Assembly: GCF_029846235.1 (NCBI RefSeq)
Contig: NZ_JARVWP010000002.1
Coordinates: 124,001 to 188,000, forward strand
Direction: 5' to 3'
Length of the DNA stretch: 64,000 nucleotides
Origin: Bradyrhizobium sp. CER78
GTDB taxonomy: Bacteria; Pseudomonadota; Alphaproteobacteria; Rhizobiales; Xanthobacteraceae
Shown piece after piece: positions 34,684 through 45,846 of this stretch. Under the pieces are notes generated by a model. It saw only the letters and a program-made list of their open reading frames with translations. It had not been told where the DNA came from and searched no databases. Position numbers and translations under genes: made by a program. Numbering within the stretch: the first letter of the stretch is position 1; the number at the start of each line of letters is the position of its first letter.

Positions 34684-34920
34684 CTAGCCTTCCGGCACCC
34701 CGGTCTGCAGGGCGAGCGCATGCAGCACGCCGCCCATCTGGCCTTTCAGCGATTGGTAGACGATCTGGTGCTGCTGGACGCGGGACTTGCCGCGGAATGA
34801 CTCGGAAACGACAGTGGCCGCGTAGTGGTCGCCGTCGCCTGCCAGGTCGCGGATCGTCACCTCGGCGTCCGGGATAGCTGCCTTGATCATCGATTCGATA
34901 TCACGGGCGTCCATCGGCAT
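34684..34920 (-). CDS. bolA: BolA family protein
   Basis: 78 residues, class II-KH-like fold. DAEVTIRDLAGDGDHYAATVVSESF and RVQQHQIVYQSLKGQMGG with the conserved His near the C-terminus (HALAL) match the short BolA/YrbA branch that pairs with monothiol glutaredoxins in iron handling. grxD is the next known partner gene, 4.2 kb away. The start has a second in-frame ATG two codons later; either is possible. Confidence 0.93.
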   Translation of the reverse strand: MPMDARDIESMIKAAIPDAEVTIRDLAGDGDHYAATVVSESFRGKSRVQQHQIVYQSLKGQMGGVLHALALQTGVPEG

Positions 34921-35107
34921 CCCAGTCCACCTCCGTCAGGTCGTTCGAATCAGGGCCGATTCGGCCAAGAAAGCCTAAGATAAAACCTAGTCCTTGAGGT
35001 CTTCTAGGTCATCCCGCCGCACACTATATTCCCATTCCCAGCGATTTAAACCTGCATCAATCGGTCACAAGCCATCACGCCGAAATGACCAGAAGAGGCG
35101 CAGAATC

Positions 35108-35467
35108 ATGAAGCTCCCCGGCCCCGACCATCCGATCACGATCACGCCCAATGCCAAACGCGTCCGCGTCACCGCCGACGGCGTCGTCATCGCCGAGACG
35201 ACCCATGCGCTGACCCTGAAGGAAGCGAGCTATCCGGCGGTGCAATACGTCCCCCGGCAGGACGCCAACATGGAGCTTCTGACCCGCACCGAGCGGACCA
35301 CGCATTGCCCGTACAAGGGGGATGCGAGCTATTTCAGTATCAAGGCCAACGGCAAGACGCTGGACAATGCGATCTGGACCTATGAGGAGCCTTTCCCGGC
35401 CATGACCGAGATCGCCGGCCATCTCGCGTTCTATCCCGACAAGGTGAAGATCGAGGAAGTCGCCTAG
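35108..35467 (+). CDS. DUF427 domain protein
   Basis: 119 residues. The DUF427 core is seen as RVRVTADGVVIAETTHALTL, YPAVQYVPRQDANMELL, THCPYKGDASYFSI and AIWTYEEPFPAM, ending FYPDKVKIE. The fold is a small beta-tent; function is unknown. ATG 35108 has GAGG about nine bases ahead; earlier in-frame sequence is Arg/Ser-rich and not family-like. A palindromic repeat follows immediately. Confidence 0.9.
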   Translation: MKLPGPDHPITITPNAKRVRVTADGVVIAETTHALTLKEASYPAVQYVPRQDANMELLTRTERTTHCPYKGDASYFSIKANGKTLDNAIWTYEEPFPAMTEIAGHLAFYPDKVKIEEVA

Positions 35468-35475
35468 GTCAACCT

Positions 35476-35556
35476 CGTCATTCCGGGACGATGCGCAAGC
35501 ATCGGACCCGGAATCTCGAGATTCCGGGTTCACGCTTCGCGTGCCCCGGAATGACG
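35476..35556. repeat. 81-bp palindromic intergenic repeat
   Basis: CGTCATTCCGGG at one end and CCCCGGAATGACG at the other are inverted, with a second inner pair CCGGAATCT/AGATTCCGG centred near 35518. It starts nine bases after the DUF427 stop. From memory it matches one of the most abundant Bradyrhizobium intergenic palindromes. Confidence 0.85.
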
Positions 35557-35581
35557 GCTGCAGTTGGGACGACGACTTCCG

Positions 35582-35755
35582 CTAGACCCTGAATATCGTG
35601 AGCCCGAGGATCAGGAGCACCAGGAAGATCACGACGAACACGTAGAACAGGAAGCGTGCGATATCGGCGGAGGCGGCTGAGATGCCGGTGAAGCCGAGCA
35701 AGCCCGCGATGATCGACACAACAAGGAAGATCAACGCCCATTTCAGCAGTGTCAT
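35582..35755 (-). CDS. DUF1328 small membrane protein
   Basis: About 57 residues with two helices: [20 protein letters not shown] and the second [18 protein letters not shown]. The sequence [14 protein letters not shown] between them is the family pattern. The ATG at 35755 is preceded by GAGGAG. These proteins are often stress-induced (YtjA type), with unknown role. Divergent from the acyltransferase gene. Confidence 0.9.
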   Translation of the reverse strand: MTLLKWALIFLVVSIIAGLLGFTGISAASADIARFLFYVFVVIFLVLLILGLTIFRV

Positions 35756-35950
35756 TGCTTGCTCCTCAAAGCCGCGTGCGCCCGGCGCGCCCGCCAGCCC
35801 TCCCGACAACGCCCGCTCAATATTTCAGTTCCAAATCGAAACAGACGCGCTGAGATGACCGACCTCGACACCACGGAATCGAGACAATTCGTACTTGCTG
35901 AATCGGGTTCCCAACTGCAACATCCGGCTGCAGACCCGGCTGGGGGCACC

Positions 35951-37135
35951 ATGAAATCGATTGCTCACGCGGCTCCGGCCGTCGACGTCCAGGCAGCACC
36001 GAAGCTCCACAAGCGCAACGTCGCCCTCGATCGTGCGCGCACCTTCCTGACGCTGGTCGTTTTGCTGCACCACGCGGTGATCCCCTACACCTATTTCGGG
36101 CACACCGACCCGACGTCCTGGATCGGCTTCGACTGCATGGTGCTCGCCACCGACAGCTTCTTCATGGCGATGTTCTTCTTCCTTTCGGGGCTGTTCGTGT
36201 GGCCCGGGCTCGGCAACAAGCCGTGGCTGATCTTCCTGCGCGACCGGCTGCTGCGGCTCGGCCTGCCCTTCGTGATCTGCGCGTTCACCGTGATTCCGAT
36301 CGCCTATTACGCGATCGCGCTGCGTGCGACGCCCGACCTGACCTTCTCCGAATTCTGGTGGAGGACCATGATCTACGGGCCCTGGCCGAGCGGCCCGATC
36401 TGGTTCGTCTGGGTCCTGATGGCCTTAGACCTGACGGCAAGCGTGCTGTACCGGGTGTCGTCGCGCCTGCTCGAACCGATCAACCGCCTGTCGGTCAAGG
36501 GATTTGAACGTCCCTCGAAGTTCTGGCTGTTCCTCGTCGTCGTCAGTGCCGCCTTCTATTTGCCGATGCTGGTCCATTACGGCCAGAACTACTGGTTCGA
36601 GCTCGGACCGTTCTCGGTGCAGGCGAGCCGGGTGCTGCTGTATGCGTGCTACTTCTTCATCGGTGCGGGGATCGGCTCTGCCAACTTTGAGAGCGGCCTG
36701 CTCAGCGCGCACGGACGGCTGACCGAGCGGCGCTGGTTCTGGACCGGCATCACGTTGATCCCCTATTGCCTGATGTGGGTGATGATCTACATCAAGCGGC
36801 AGATCATCGGTAACCCCGACCCGCTGCCGGGCTGGTACCTCGCGATCTACGGCAGCTTCTACGTGCTGTTCAGCGCCTCGATCCTGTTCGCGATCCTCGC
36901 CTACTTCCTGCAATCGAAGGCGGCGGGCCCGACGCTGCTCGACCGCATGCAGGGCGATGCCTACGGGATGTTCCTGGTGCACTATCCGATCGTGCTGTGG
37001 CTGCAATACTGGCTGTTCGACATGGAATTGCCGGCGATCGCCAAGGCGGCGATCGCGTTCTTCGCCACCGTGGCGCTGAGCTGGGCCGCCACCGCCGTGC
37101 TGCGCAAGATCCCGGGCTCGAAATACGTGCTTTGA
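35951..37135 (+). CDS. Acyltransferase family 3 membrane protein (OpgC/MdoC-like)
   Basis: About 394 residues with roughly ten helices. NVALDRARTFLTLVVLLHHAVIPY has the Arg and His-His motif of the family that moves acyl groups from the cytoplasm to periplasmic sugars or lipids; FFFLSGLFVWPGL and HYPIVLWLQYW match helices 3 and 10. ATG 35951 is preferred because the upstream in-frame part from 35855 is not membrane-related; the exact start is uncertain. The acceptor (e.g. periplasmic glucan, O-antigen, lipid) is unknown. Confidence 0.85.
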   Translation: MKSIAHAAPAVDVQAAPKLHKRNVALDRARTFLTLVVLLHHAVIPYTYFGHTDPTSWIGFDCMVLATDSFFMAMFFFLSGLFVWPGLGNKPWLIFLRDRLLRLGLPFVICAFTVIPIAYYAIALRATPDLTFSEFWWRTMIYGPWPSGPIWFVWVLMALDLTASVLYRVSSRLLEPINRLSVKGFERPSKFWLFLVVVSAAFYLPMLVHYGQNYWFELGPFSVQASRVLLYACYFFIGAGIGSANFESGLLSAHGRLTERRWFWTGITLIPYCLMWVMIYIKRQIIGNPDPLPGWYLAIYGSFYVLFSASILFAILAYFLQSKAAGPTLLDRMQGDAYGMFLVHYPIVLWLQYWLFDMELPAIAKAAIAFFATVALSWAATAVLRKIPGSKYVL

Positions 37136-37402
37136 TCACGCTGCTCGCCGCCGCGCTTTGCAGCGCGGGGGTCGCGGGCGATCTTGATGTAGCGGTCGGC
37201 AGCACGAACAGCGTAGCGATCACCACGTTGCTGCCGATGACGAAACGGCTCGCCGCAGCGTCGGCATGGAGCAACGGCGCGAAGCGGCAGGCTTGACGGC
37301 AAATCGGGACCGACAAGTTGCGCACACCCTGCCATTGGTCACATGCCGCCGGGTGATTCTCAGGTATGCTGGCCGGACTGCTTGACCCTAGGGAGTCCCA
37401 GA

Positions 37403-37663
37403 ATGAACGACCCTCAAGTTGGATGGATCGCGGCAATCATCGTCGGCGGATTGGCCGGCTGGCTCGCCGAAATGATCATGAAGTCCGGAACCGGCATCTT
37501 CATGAACATCATCCTCGGCATCGTCGGCGCCGCGCTGGCGAACTGGCTGTTGGGTCTGATCGGCGTGTCGCTCGGCGGAGGCTGGATCGGCTATCTCGTC
37601 GCCGGCTTCATCGGCGCCTGCATCATCATCTTTGCGTGGCGCGCGGTCCGCGGCGCAACCTAG
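37403..37663 (+). CDS. GlsB/YeaQ/YmgE family stress membrane protein
   Basis: 86 residues, three hydrophobic helices rich in glycine: GWIAAIIVGGLAGWLAEMIM, NIILGIVGAALANWLLGL and WIGYLVAGFIGACIIIFAW. This is the YmgE/transglycosylase-associated pattern. The ATG has GGGAGT eight bases upstream. Function is unknown beyond frequent stress induction. The 267 bases before it (37136-37402) show no gene. Confidence 0.9.
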   Translation: MNDPQVGWIAAIIVGGLAGWLAEMIMKSGTGIFMNIILGIVGAALANWLLGLIGVSLGGGWIGYLVAGFIGACIIIFAWRAVRGAT

Positions 37664-37690
37664 CGCGATCCAAAGGATCGGGCTCGCACA

Positions 37691-37723
37691 AAAAGAAATA
37701 GCGCGATGATGGGATCATCGCGC
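37691..37723 (-). terminator. Hairpin terminator beyond purL
   Basis: Perfect arms GCGCGATGAT/ATCATCGCGC with a GGG loop (37701-37723). Read on the minus strand, the hairpin is followed by TATTTCTTTTT, which fits intrinsic termination of the purL message. Confidence 0.75.
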
Positions 37724-37750
37724 CATTGAGATCTTTGCGGCACGCGGTAG

Positions 37751-37767
37751 CGCCTGATCGGATTGGA

Positions 37768-37774
<7 letters not shown>
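37751..37774. repeat. Palindrome overlapping the purL stop codon
   Basis: CGCCTGATC/GATCAGGCG arms with a GGATTG loop. The purL stop (37768-37770, TGA on the minus strand) lies within the right arm. The loop and half-sites resemble the 28159-28196 palindrome (GATCGGATTGAATCGGATC), so it may be a relative of that repeat. Confidence 0.7.
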
Positions 37775-39987
<2,213 letters not shown>

Positions 39988-40161
39988 GGGACCCTTAATA
40001 GGTAGATCGAACGGGGACGAAAAGGCCTTTTACGGCCCATTTCCGGCCTGTCCAGAGCTTTGCGGCGGTTGGACGCCGCTTGGGGTTGGTACCCGGGATT
40101 TGCACAATGGGGATGGATCGGATTTAAGGACCCGAACCCGATAATTGAAGGCCCAGATTTC

Positions 40162-40653
40162 GTGAACGAGCTCGCCCCCACCGCACTCAACACCGCATTC
40201 AACCGCCGCCCCGACCTGCACGTCGAAACCGAGGGCGAATTCGCCGGCTGGCGAACCTGGACGCGGGACAATTTCGAGACCCATACCGGCCCGTTTTACC
40301 ACCGCATGGACGAGAACGGCCGCATCTCCTGCGCGTTCCGGGTCGCCAAGAAGCACCTCAATGGCTCCGGCAACGTCCATGGCGGCTGCTTCATGACCTT
40401 CGCGGATTACTGCTTGTTCGCGCTCGCGGCCTCGGTGCTCCAGGGCCCCGGCGTCACGGTCTCGTTCGCCTCGGAATTCCTTGATGCGGCCCGTGAGGGC
40501 GATTTGGTCGAATGCACCGGCGAGGTCACCCGCGCCGGCGGCTCGCTGATCTTCGTGCGCGGCATGCTGACATCCGCCGAGCGGCCGCTGTTCACCTTCT
40601 CCGGCACCATCAAGCGCGTGAAGCGGAAGGCACCCGCGGAGCCGACTGCGTAA
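40162..40653 (+). CDS. PaaI-type hot-dog thioesterase
   Basis: 163 residues. The 4HBT motif GSGNVHGGCFMTFADYCLFALA carries the helix and catalytic region, with VTVSFASEFLDAAREGDLVECTGEVTRAG behind it, the usual hot-dog layout. The start is GTG at 40162 with GAAGG about ten bases ahead; the longer in-frame start at 40060 gives a Trp-rich leader not expected for the family. Divergent from purL. Likely hydrolyses an acyl-CoA; which one is unknown. Confidence 0.88.
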   Translation: MNELAPTALNTAFNRRPDLHVETEGEFAGWRTWTRDNFETHTGPFYHRMDENGRISCAFRVAKKHLNGSGNVHGGCFMTFADYCLFALAASVLQGPGVTVSFASEFLDAAREGDLVECTGEVTRAGGSLIFVRGMLTSAERPLFTFSGTIKRVKRKAPAEPTA

Positions 40654-40912
40654 GCGCGCGCGAACACGCGAGTCTTGTGAATACAAGTCGTCATCCGGCC
40701 GTTGCATCGGCGCGGATTGAATCGAATGCCGAGCGCTAGCGCGTTGTGTTCACGCGTGTTCTTCGCGTGAAGCAATGCTCACCGCCGTTGCGACGCGACG
40801 ACGTGCTGTCGTTGCGTCGTCGCGCATGCGTCACATGCCCGTCAGCCAAGCTTCCGTAGATTGCCGAACGGTTTCCGTCTGTGCATTCGCGCAGTGAGGT
40901 TGGGGCATTCTC

Positions 40913-43144
40913 ATGAAATTGAAGACGTTCGTTTCCGTTACGACGGCGATGTCGCTTGTCGCATCGCTGGCATGGACCGCAACTCCGGCGCGCGCCGGAC
41001 AGGACGGCGATAATGGCGATCGCGGCAGCGATTCCCGCGGTCACGATCAGGATCAGGACCAAGATCATGACGGCGATCATCATGGCCGCAAGCCGCGCGT
41101 GGTGATGATCTCGCTCGACGGCGCAAAACCCGATTTCATCCAGAAATTCATCGAGGAAGGCGTGCTGCCGCGCGACGGCGGCCTCGCCCGGCTCAGCCGT
41201 CGCGGCGCAGTCGCGTTGCAGAACGTGACGGCTTCACCATCGCTCACCGCAGTATCGCACATCGCGATCGCGACCGGTTCGACGGCAGTTCATAACGACA
41301 TCCCCTCGAACACGTTCCAGCCGATCGTCGGGCCGATCTCCAGCAGCATCAGCGGCTTCGCGGCCCCGATCGGCGGCTACACCGAGAGCCCGCTCGGGCC
41401 GTCGGCGCACCCGACGGCGGAGCCTCTGTGGGTGCAACTGCGCCAGCAGGGCAAGAAGGTCGTCACCGCGACCTGGCCCGGCGGCGACGGCGCCGACATC
41501 TCCATCAACAAGACCGTGGTGCAACCGGCCCAGCCGACCCGTGTGACCGACTTCACGGTGCCGTTCGGCGCGTTCGGCGGCATCGGGGCCCAGGGCTTCA
41601 CGCTGTCGCGCAGCGACTTCGTTGCTGATCCGGGCATCGTCGCGGCGCTGCAGGCTGCGGGCCATTTCTCGTTCAGCCCGGTGCTGGTGACCTCAGCACC
41701 GATCGAGACGTTCTCATGTTCCGCGGCAGCGACCTCAACCTGCACCAATGCCTCGACGCTCGACGTCAAATATTCGATCCGCGTCGCCGCGATCGACACG
41801 ACAAATGATCGCAAGGTGAACTACGACACGCTGGTGTTCTTCGACGAGAACCGCGGCATCACCGCAGGTCCGTTCCATGCACCGTCGACCGGGCCGGCCT
41901 ATGCCAAGTTCGGCGGCGAGAACGCGCCGTTCTTCTTCGAAGGCAGCGGCGCCAAGGTCGGTGCCGCCTACTTCGTCTCGGCGCTGTCGCCGGACCTCTC
42001 GGTGGTGCGCTTCGCCCGCTACAGCGCCAACTACATCCCGCGCAACACGCCTGTTCTCGCCGACGTCGACGACATCAACAACAACATCGGGTTCTGGCGT
42101 GCGCAGGCCGACTTCCGGATTCCGGAGCGCCTGAGCCCGGGCTTCACCAACTTCCCCGACGTCGAGATCGAGACGATGTACGAGGACATGGTGAAGACCT
42201 TCGTGCGTTACCAGGCCAATATCGGCGAGCGTGCCATCAAGACCCATCCGGACGCGGACCTCGTGATGGTCTATATCGAGCAACCCGACGGCTCCGAACA
42301 CCAGTTCCTGCTCACCGATCCGCGCCAAGGCACCAACCCGACCGATCCGAATTCGATCGGCGCCAACCAGGATCCCGCCAAGGTCAAGCGCTACGCCTCC
42401 TACATCCGCTTCGCCTACCAGACCGCCGACAAGGCGGTGAAGCAGATCGCCGATGCGGCGGGCCATGACAGCAACGTCGTCGTGGTGTCGGATCACGGCT
42501 TCGCGCCGTTCCACACCTCGGTCAATCTCACCAACATCCTGCGCAACGCGGGCATCGACACCAGCAAGGTCGGCGTCCGCACCTCGGGTCCGGCCGCCGA
42601 CATCTACGTTAACCTGCAGAACCGCGAGCTCGGCGGCACCGTCGATCTGGCGACGTACCGGGCCCTGGTCGCGCAGATCACCGACGCGGTGAAGAACGCG
42701 GTCGATCCCAATGCACGCTTCAACTACTCGCTCAAGGAGCAGCGCATCTTCACCGTCGTCGAGACCCGGCCGCTGCAATGCGACGTCGGTACCGGACAGT
42801 GCACCGGCAAGACCGTCGGCCAGGACTATGGCGACGTGTTCGCGCTGATGGCGCCGGGCTACAATTTCGACGGCGTGCAGAACCCCGGCGTCGCGCGTCA
42901 GGGCGATGCACCGTTCAGTGCGGCGACCACCGCGCTGTCGATGCCGAATTTCTACGGCGCCCATGGTCACGACCCCGAGCTCCCGGTGATGAGCGCGACA
43001 TTCATCGCCGCGGGGCCGCAGATCCGCAGGGATACCGTGGTGCGGCACATGCGCAACATCGACGTGGCGCCGACCATCATGCGGATCCTCGGCACCACAC
43101 CGCATCACGTCGATGGCGAGGTGCTGAGCGAGGTGCTGCGCTAG
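40913..43144 (+). CDS. Exported alkaline phosphatase/phosphodiesterase superfamily protein
   Basis: 743 residues. Signal peptide 1-28 (cleavage after TPARA). An Asp/His-rich segment at 30-58 (DQDQDQDHDGDHH) precedes the catalytic domain. Metal-site Asp69 in VVMISLDGAKPD; nucleophile region SLTAVSHIAIATGSTAVHND (Thr likely); second metal cluster VSDHGFAPFHTSVN and GAHGHDPELPVM. The order is that of type I phosphodiesterase/nucleotide pyrophosphatase proteins. The substrate is unknown; long for the family. A terminator follows. Confidence 0.9.
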   Translation: MKLKTFVSVTTAMSLVASLAWTATPARAGQDGDNGDRGSDSRGHDQDQDQDHDGDHHGRKPRVVMISLDGAKPDFIQKFIEEGVLPRDGGLARLSRRGAVALQNVTASPSLTAVSHIAIATGSTAVHNDIPSNTFQPIVGPISSSISGFAAPIGGYTESPLGPSAHPTAEPLWVQLRQQGKKVVTATWPGGDGADISINKTVVQPAQPTRVTDFTVPFGAFGGIGAQGFTLSRSDFVADPGIVAALQAAGHFSFSPVLVTSAPIETFSCSAAATSTCTNASTLDVKYSIRVAAIDTTNDRKVNYDTLVFFDENRGITAGPFHAPSTGPAYAKFGGENAPFFFEGSGAKVGAAYFVSALSPDLSVVRFARYSANYIPRNTPVLADVDDINNNIGFWRAQADFRIPERLSPGFTNFPDVEIETMYEDMVKTFVRYQANIGERAIKTHPDADLVMVYIEQPDGSEHQFLLTDPRQGTNPTDPNSIGANQDPAKVKRYASYIRFAYQTADKAVKQIADAAGHDSNVVVVSDHGFAPFHTSVNLTNILRNAGIDTSKVGVRTSGPAADIYVNLQNRELGGTVDLATYRALVAQITDAVKNAVDPNARFNYSLKEQRIFTVVETRPLQCDVGTGQCTGKTVGQDYGDVFALMAPGYNFDGVQNPGVARQGDAPFSAATTALSMPNFYGAHGHDPELPVMSATFIAAGPQIRRDTVVRHMRNIDVAPTIMRILGTTPHHVDGEVLSEVLR

Positions 43145-43163
43145 TATCTCAGCTAAATTCCGT

Positions 43164-43194
43164 GCGACGGACGCCACGCGCGTCCGTCGCTTTT
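43164..43194 (+). terminator. Rho-independent terminator after the phosphatase-family gene
   Basis: Perfect 10-bp stem GCGACGGACG/CGTCCGTCGC with a seven-base loop followed by TTTT, 20 bases after the stop codon. Confidence 0.9.
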
Positions 43195-43284
43195 CACTAT
43201 TGAACCACCGCCTCTAGCCTTTCGCCCTGTGGCCAAGCTACATTCGCCCCATCGCGCGACAATGCGCGAAGGGAGCCAATCAAG

Positions 43285-44259
43285 GTGCCGAAGAGCACAG
43301 CGAACACGGGCGGCGTGACGGCTCCCGCGATCACGCCCAGCCTGTCCACCGCGCCCGGTGCGCGCGGCTGGCGCGACTACGCGCTGCTGCTGGCGCTCGC
43401 ATGCTGCTGGAGCTCGACCTATCCGCTGACCAAGATCGGCCTCGGTTCGATCCCGCCGGTCACTTTCATTTCCGCCCGCTCGCTGGTGGCGGCAGCCTTC
43501 CTGCTCGTCGTGCTGCGGATCCGCGGCATCCGCGTCCCGACCGACATCAAGGCCTGGAAGCTGTTCGCATTCCAGCAGACCATCAACTCGACGATCCCGT
43601 TCCTGGTGATCACCTGGGCGCAGCTCTATGTGCCGGCGTCCAACACCGTGGTGCTGGCCTCGACGACGCCGATCTTCGCCTTCCTGATCACCTGGGCGAT
43701 CACGCGGCACGAGCCGGCCTCGCTGCTCAAGCTGGCCGGCGCGATCCTCGGCCTCGCCGGCACGGTCGCGATCATCGGCCTCGACGCGCTCTCGGGCTTC
43801 GGCAAGGAAATATTCGCGGAGATCGCGATCCTGCTCGCCACCGTCTCGTTCGCCTGCGCCACGATCTTCGGGCTGCGGCTGTCGGACTACGATCCGATGG
43901 TGGTCGCCGCCGGCTCGCTCTTGTTCGGCGGCACTGTGCTGCTGCCGGTCGCCCTGACTATCGACAATCCCTGGACGCTGCATCCGACGCCGCAAGCGCT
44001 GGTCGCCACCGTCGTGATGGGCATCTTCTCCAGCGCATTCGGGTTGATGCTGTTTTACATGTGCCTGACGCGGCTCGGCACGCTGACGACCAATGCGCAA
44101 GGCTATCTGCGGATTCCGATCGGCGTCGCGCTGTCGGTGATCCTACTCGGGGAATCCGTGCCGTCGAACCTGGCACTGGGACTCGTGCTGGTCATGTTCG
44201 GCGTCGCCGCGATGACGGTGCCGGGCGATGCGGTCAAGCGCTGGCTACGCCGGGGGTAG
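43285..44259 (+). CDS. EamA/DMT-family transporter
   Basis: 324 residues with ten predicted helices in two EamA repeats. Typical phrases are CCWSSTYPLTKIGLGSIPPV in helix 1, LASTTPIFAFLITW and IAILLATVSFACATIFG at the second repeat. The start is GTG at 43285 with GGGAG nine bases ahead. Such carriers export amino acids or metabolites; the substrate is unknown. Convergent with the TPR gene. Confidence 0.92.
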   Translation: MPKSTANTGGVTAPAITPSLSTAPGARGWRDYALLLALACCWSSTYPLTKIGLGSIPPVTFISARSLVAAAFLLVVLRIRGIRVPTDIKAWKLFAFQQTINSTIPFLVITWAQLYVPASNTVVLASTTPIFAFLITWAITRHEPASLLKLAGAILGLAGTVAIIGLDALSGFGKEIFAEIAILLATVSFACATIFGLRLSDYDPMVVAAGSLLFGGTVLLPVALTIDNPWTLHPTPQALVATVVMGIFSSAFGLMLFYMCLTRLGTLTTNAQGYLRIPIGVALSVILLGESVPSNLALGLVLVMFGVAAMTVPGDAVKRWLRRG

Positions 44260-44266
44260 CCGCAGC

Positions 44267-45004
44267 TCAAGTCGATAGCTGCTTCTCGGCGATCGAAAGC
44301 CATTCGGCCTGCGCATCGCGCAGATATTTCGGCGCGCGCCGCATCTGGATCAACAGCTCGTTGAACACGATGCGCGCCTCGGCGGTGCGGCCGACCAGCT
44401 GCAGCAGCAGGCCATAGCGGACCCGCGCCTCGGCGCCCGGAAAATACTGCGACACCGCCTGATACTCCTCCAGTGCCTCGTCGAGCCGACCCAGCTCGGC
44501 GAGCGAACGGGCATAGAGCAGATGCCCCTCGGCGGATTCGAAATCCGGCCAGTGCTCGCGCAAGGCATCGAGCGTCGCCAGCGCCTCGGCCGGCTTCTTC
44601 CGCGCGAACTGGGCCTGCGCCTTGGCAAGCGCGTAGGCCGGATCGTCGCCCTGCGGCAGCCGCAACACGTGGTCGTAGTGGCTCTCCGCCTCCTCGTAAC
44701 GCCCGATCGCCTGGCACTCCGCGGCCAGCGCCGCGCGGTTGGTGATCGTGTCTGATGTCGCGAGCCGGTCGGACAGATCGCGATACCGCTTCTCCGGGTC
44801 GAGCCGGTTGGCGACGCGCTTGCGCGCCTGCGCGGCGCCCGGTCCGCCCCACCATTCCGGAATCAGCTCGACGACGATGTAGGCGAGCGCGCCGATCAGC
44901 GGCACCATCAGGATGATGAAGGCCCACGGCTGCAAGCGCCCAGTACGTGAGGCGTGATAGATCAGCGTGATGTCGAGCAGCAATACAACCAATGCAACAG
45001 GCAT
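44267..45004 (-). CDS. Membrane-anchored TPR protein with PLDc_N-like N-terminus
   Basis: 245 residues. Two N-terminal helices (VALVVLLLDITLIYHASRTG and WAFIILMVPLIGALAYIVVEL) resemble the PLDc_N hairpin; the remaining part is tetratricopeptide repeats (ECQAIGRYEEAESHYDHVLR, ARSLAELGRLDEALEEYQAV and LLQLVGRTAEARIVFNELL). Probably the TPR part faces the cytoplasm as a scaffold. Standalone gene. Confidence 0.85.
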   Translation of the reverse strand: MPVALVVLLLDITLIYHASRTGRLQPWAFIILMVPLIGALAYIVVELIPEWWGGPGAAQARKRVANRLDPEKRYRDLSDRLATSDTITNRAALAAECQAIGRYEEAESHYDHVLRLPQGDDPAYALAKAQAQFARKKPAEALATLDALREHWPDFESAEGHLLYARSLAELGRLDEALEEYQAVSQYFPGAEARVRYGLLLQLVGRTAEARIVFNELLIQMRRAPKYLRDAQAEWLSIAEKQLST

Positions 45005-45176
45005 TGCGGATCCCCGCGAACCGGACAGTCCATCCCAATCGCCCCCGTCATAACGTGCCCGGCACGCTGCGACAATCCCCGGTTGCCATGCCGGCCGTGC
45101 TAGCGTGAAGAGATTGTGAAACGGAGGCGATTATCCCCGCATTGGTCGCAGACCGAACAGTCCAGGTTCACCGTCC

Positions 45177-45767
45177 CTATTGCGCTTCGCAGCGGGCCCT
45201 GCGCTCCTCTTCAGCGCGCTTTTCCTCTTCTGACGTCGCCTGCATTTCCTCCTTCGAGAGCTCGATCACCGTCGTCTCTTGTGGTGGTCCATCGTAGGCA
45301 TCAGCGAAGCCGGCAAGTGGTACGATCAGGCTGATCGGCGAATTGGCCTTGTCGATTGCCTCCAGGGCAAGCGTATGCCCTTGCTTGAGCTGATCGACCA
45401 GATCCGGACCCGCGTCGTAGTCTGCGAAGCAACCGCTGGCAAAGCAGCTCGTGAAGGGCCGCTCAATCGCCTGCGCCTGGTCGAGGATGATCCGAACGCC
45501 GCGTTCCACCTTCACCCGGGTCGGCAGGATGACGCGCAACGTTTTCCTGGTATTTCCGGTGCGCGCGATGAGCGTGGCTGATACGACCGGCCCGCAGTCG
45601 ACGCTCTCTATCTTCAATCGACCGTCTCGCCCGACGAAGCATGCATCGCCCAAGCAGACCTTCGCCCAGGGTGAGTAAGTCAAGCCAGACTGTTCGCCGG
45701 TCGCGGCACCGGCAACGAGCCAAGCGAGCGCCACGCCGGCGCAGCATCGCAACACCACACGGCGCAT
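45177..45767 (-). CDS. Invasion-associated locus B (IalB) family protein
   Basis: 196 residues. Signal peptide 1-24 (ALAWLVAGAATG). The IalB core is recognised from PWAKVCLGDACFVG, VKVERGVRIILDQAQAIERPFTSCFASGCFADYD and SLIVPLAGFADAYDGPP, with paired cysteines likely forming disulfides. A charged Glu-rich tail follows (SEEEKRAEEERRA). Found in many rhizobia without a pathogenic role; function is unknown. ATG 45767 begins the signal peptide. Confidence 0.88.
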   Translation of the reverse strand: MRRVVLRCCAGVALAWLVAGAATGEQSGLTYSPWAKVCLGDACFVGRDGRLKIESVDCGPVVSATLIARTGNTRKTLRVILPTRVKVERGVRIILDQAQAIERPFTSCFASGCFADYDAGPDLVDQLKQGHTLALEAIDKANSPISLIVPLAGFADAYDGPPQETTVIELSKEEMQATSEEEKRAEEERRARCEAQ

Positions 45768-45846
45768 GACCGCATCCCCGATCAAACCTGAACGCAGGCT
45801 TGCAGTAGACTGTGTCCACAATAGGGAGTTGCACGCCGCAAAGCCG

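Noticed and set aside
36997..37296. 99-codon plus-strand frame overlapping the end of the acyltransferase gene
   Set aside because: It is out of frame with the acyltransferase and its product has no recognisable feature; a chance frame in high-G+C DNA.
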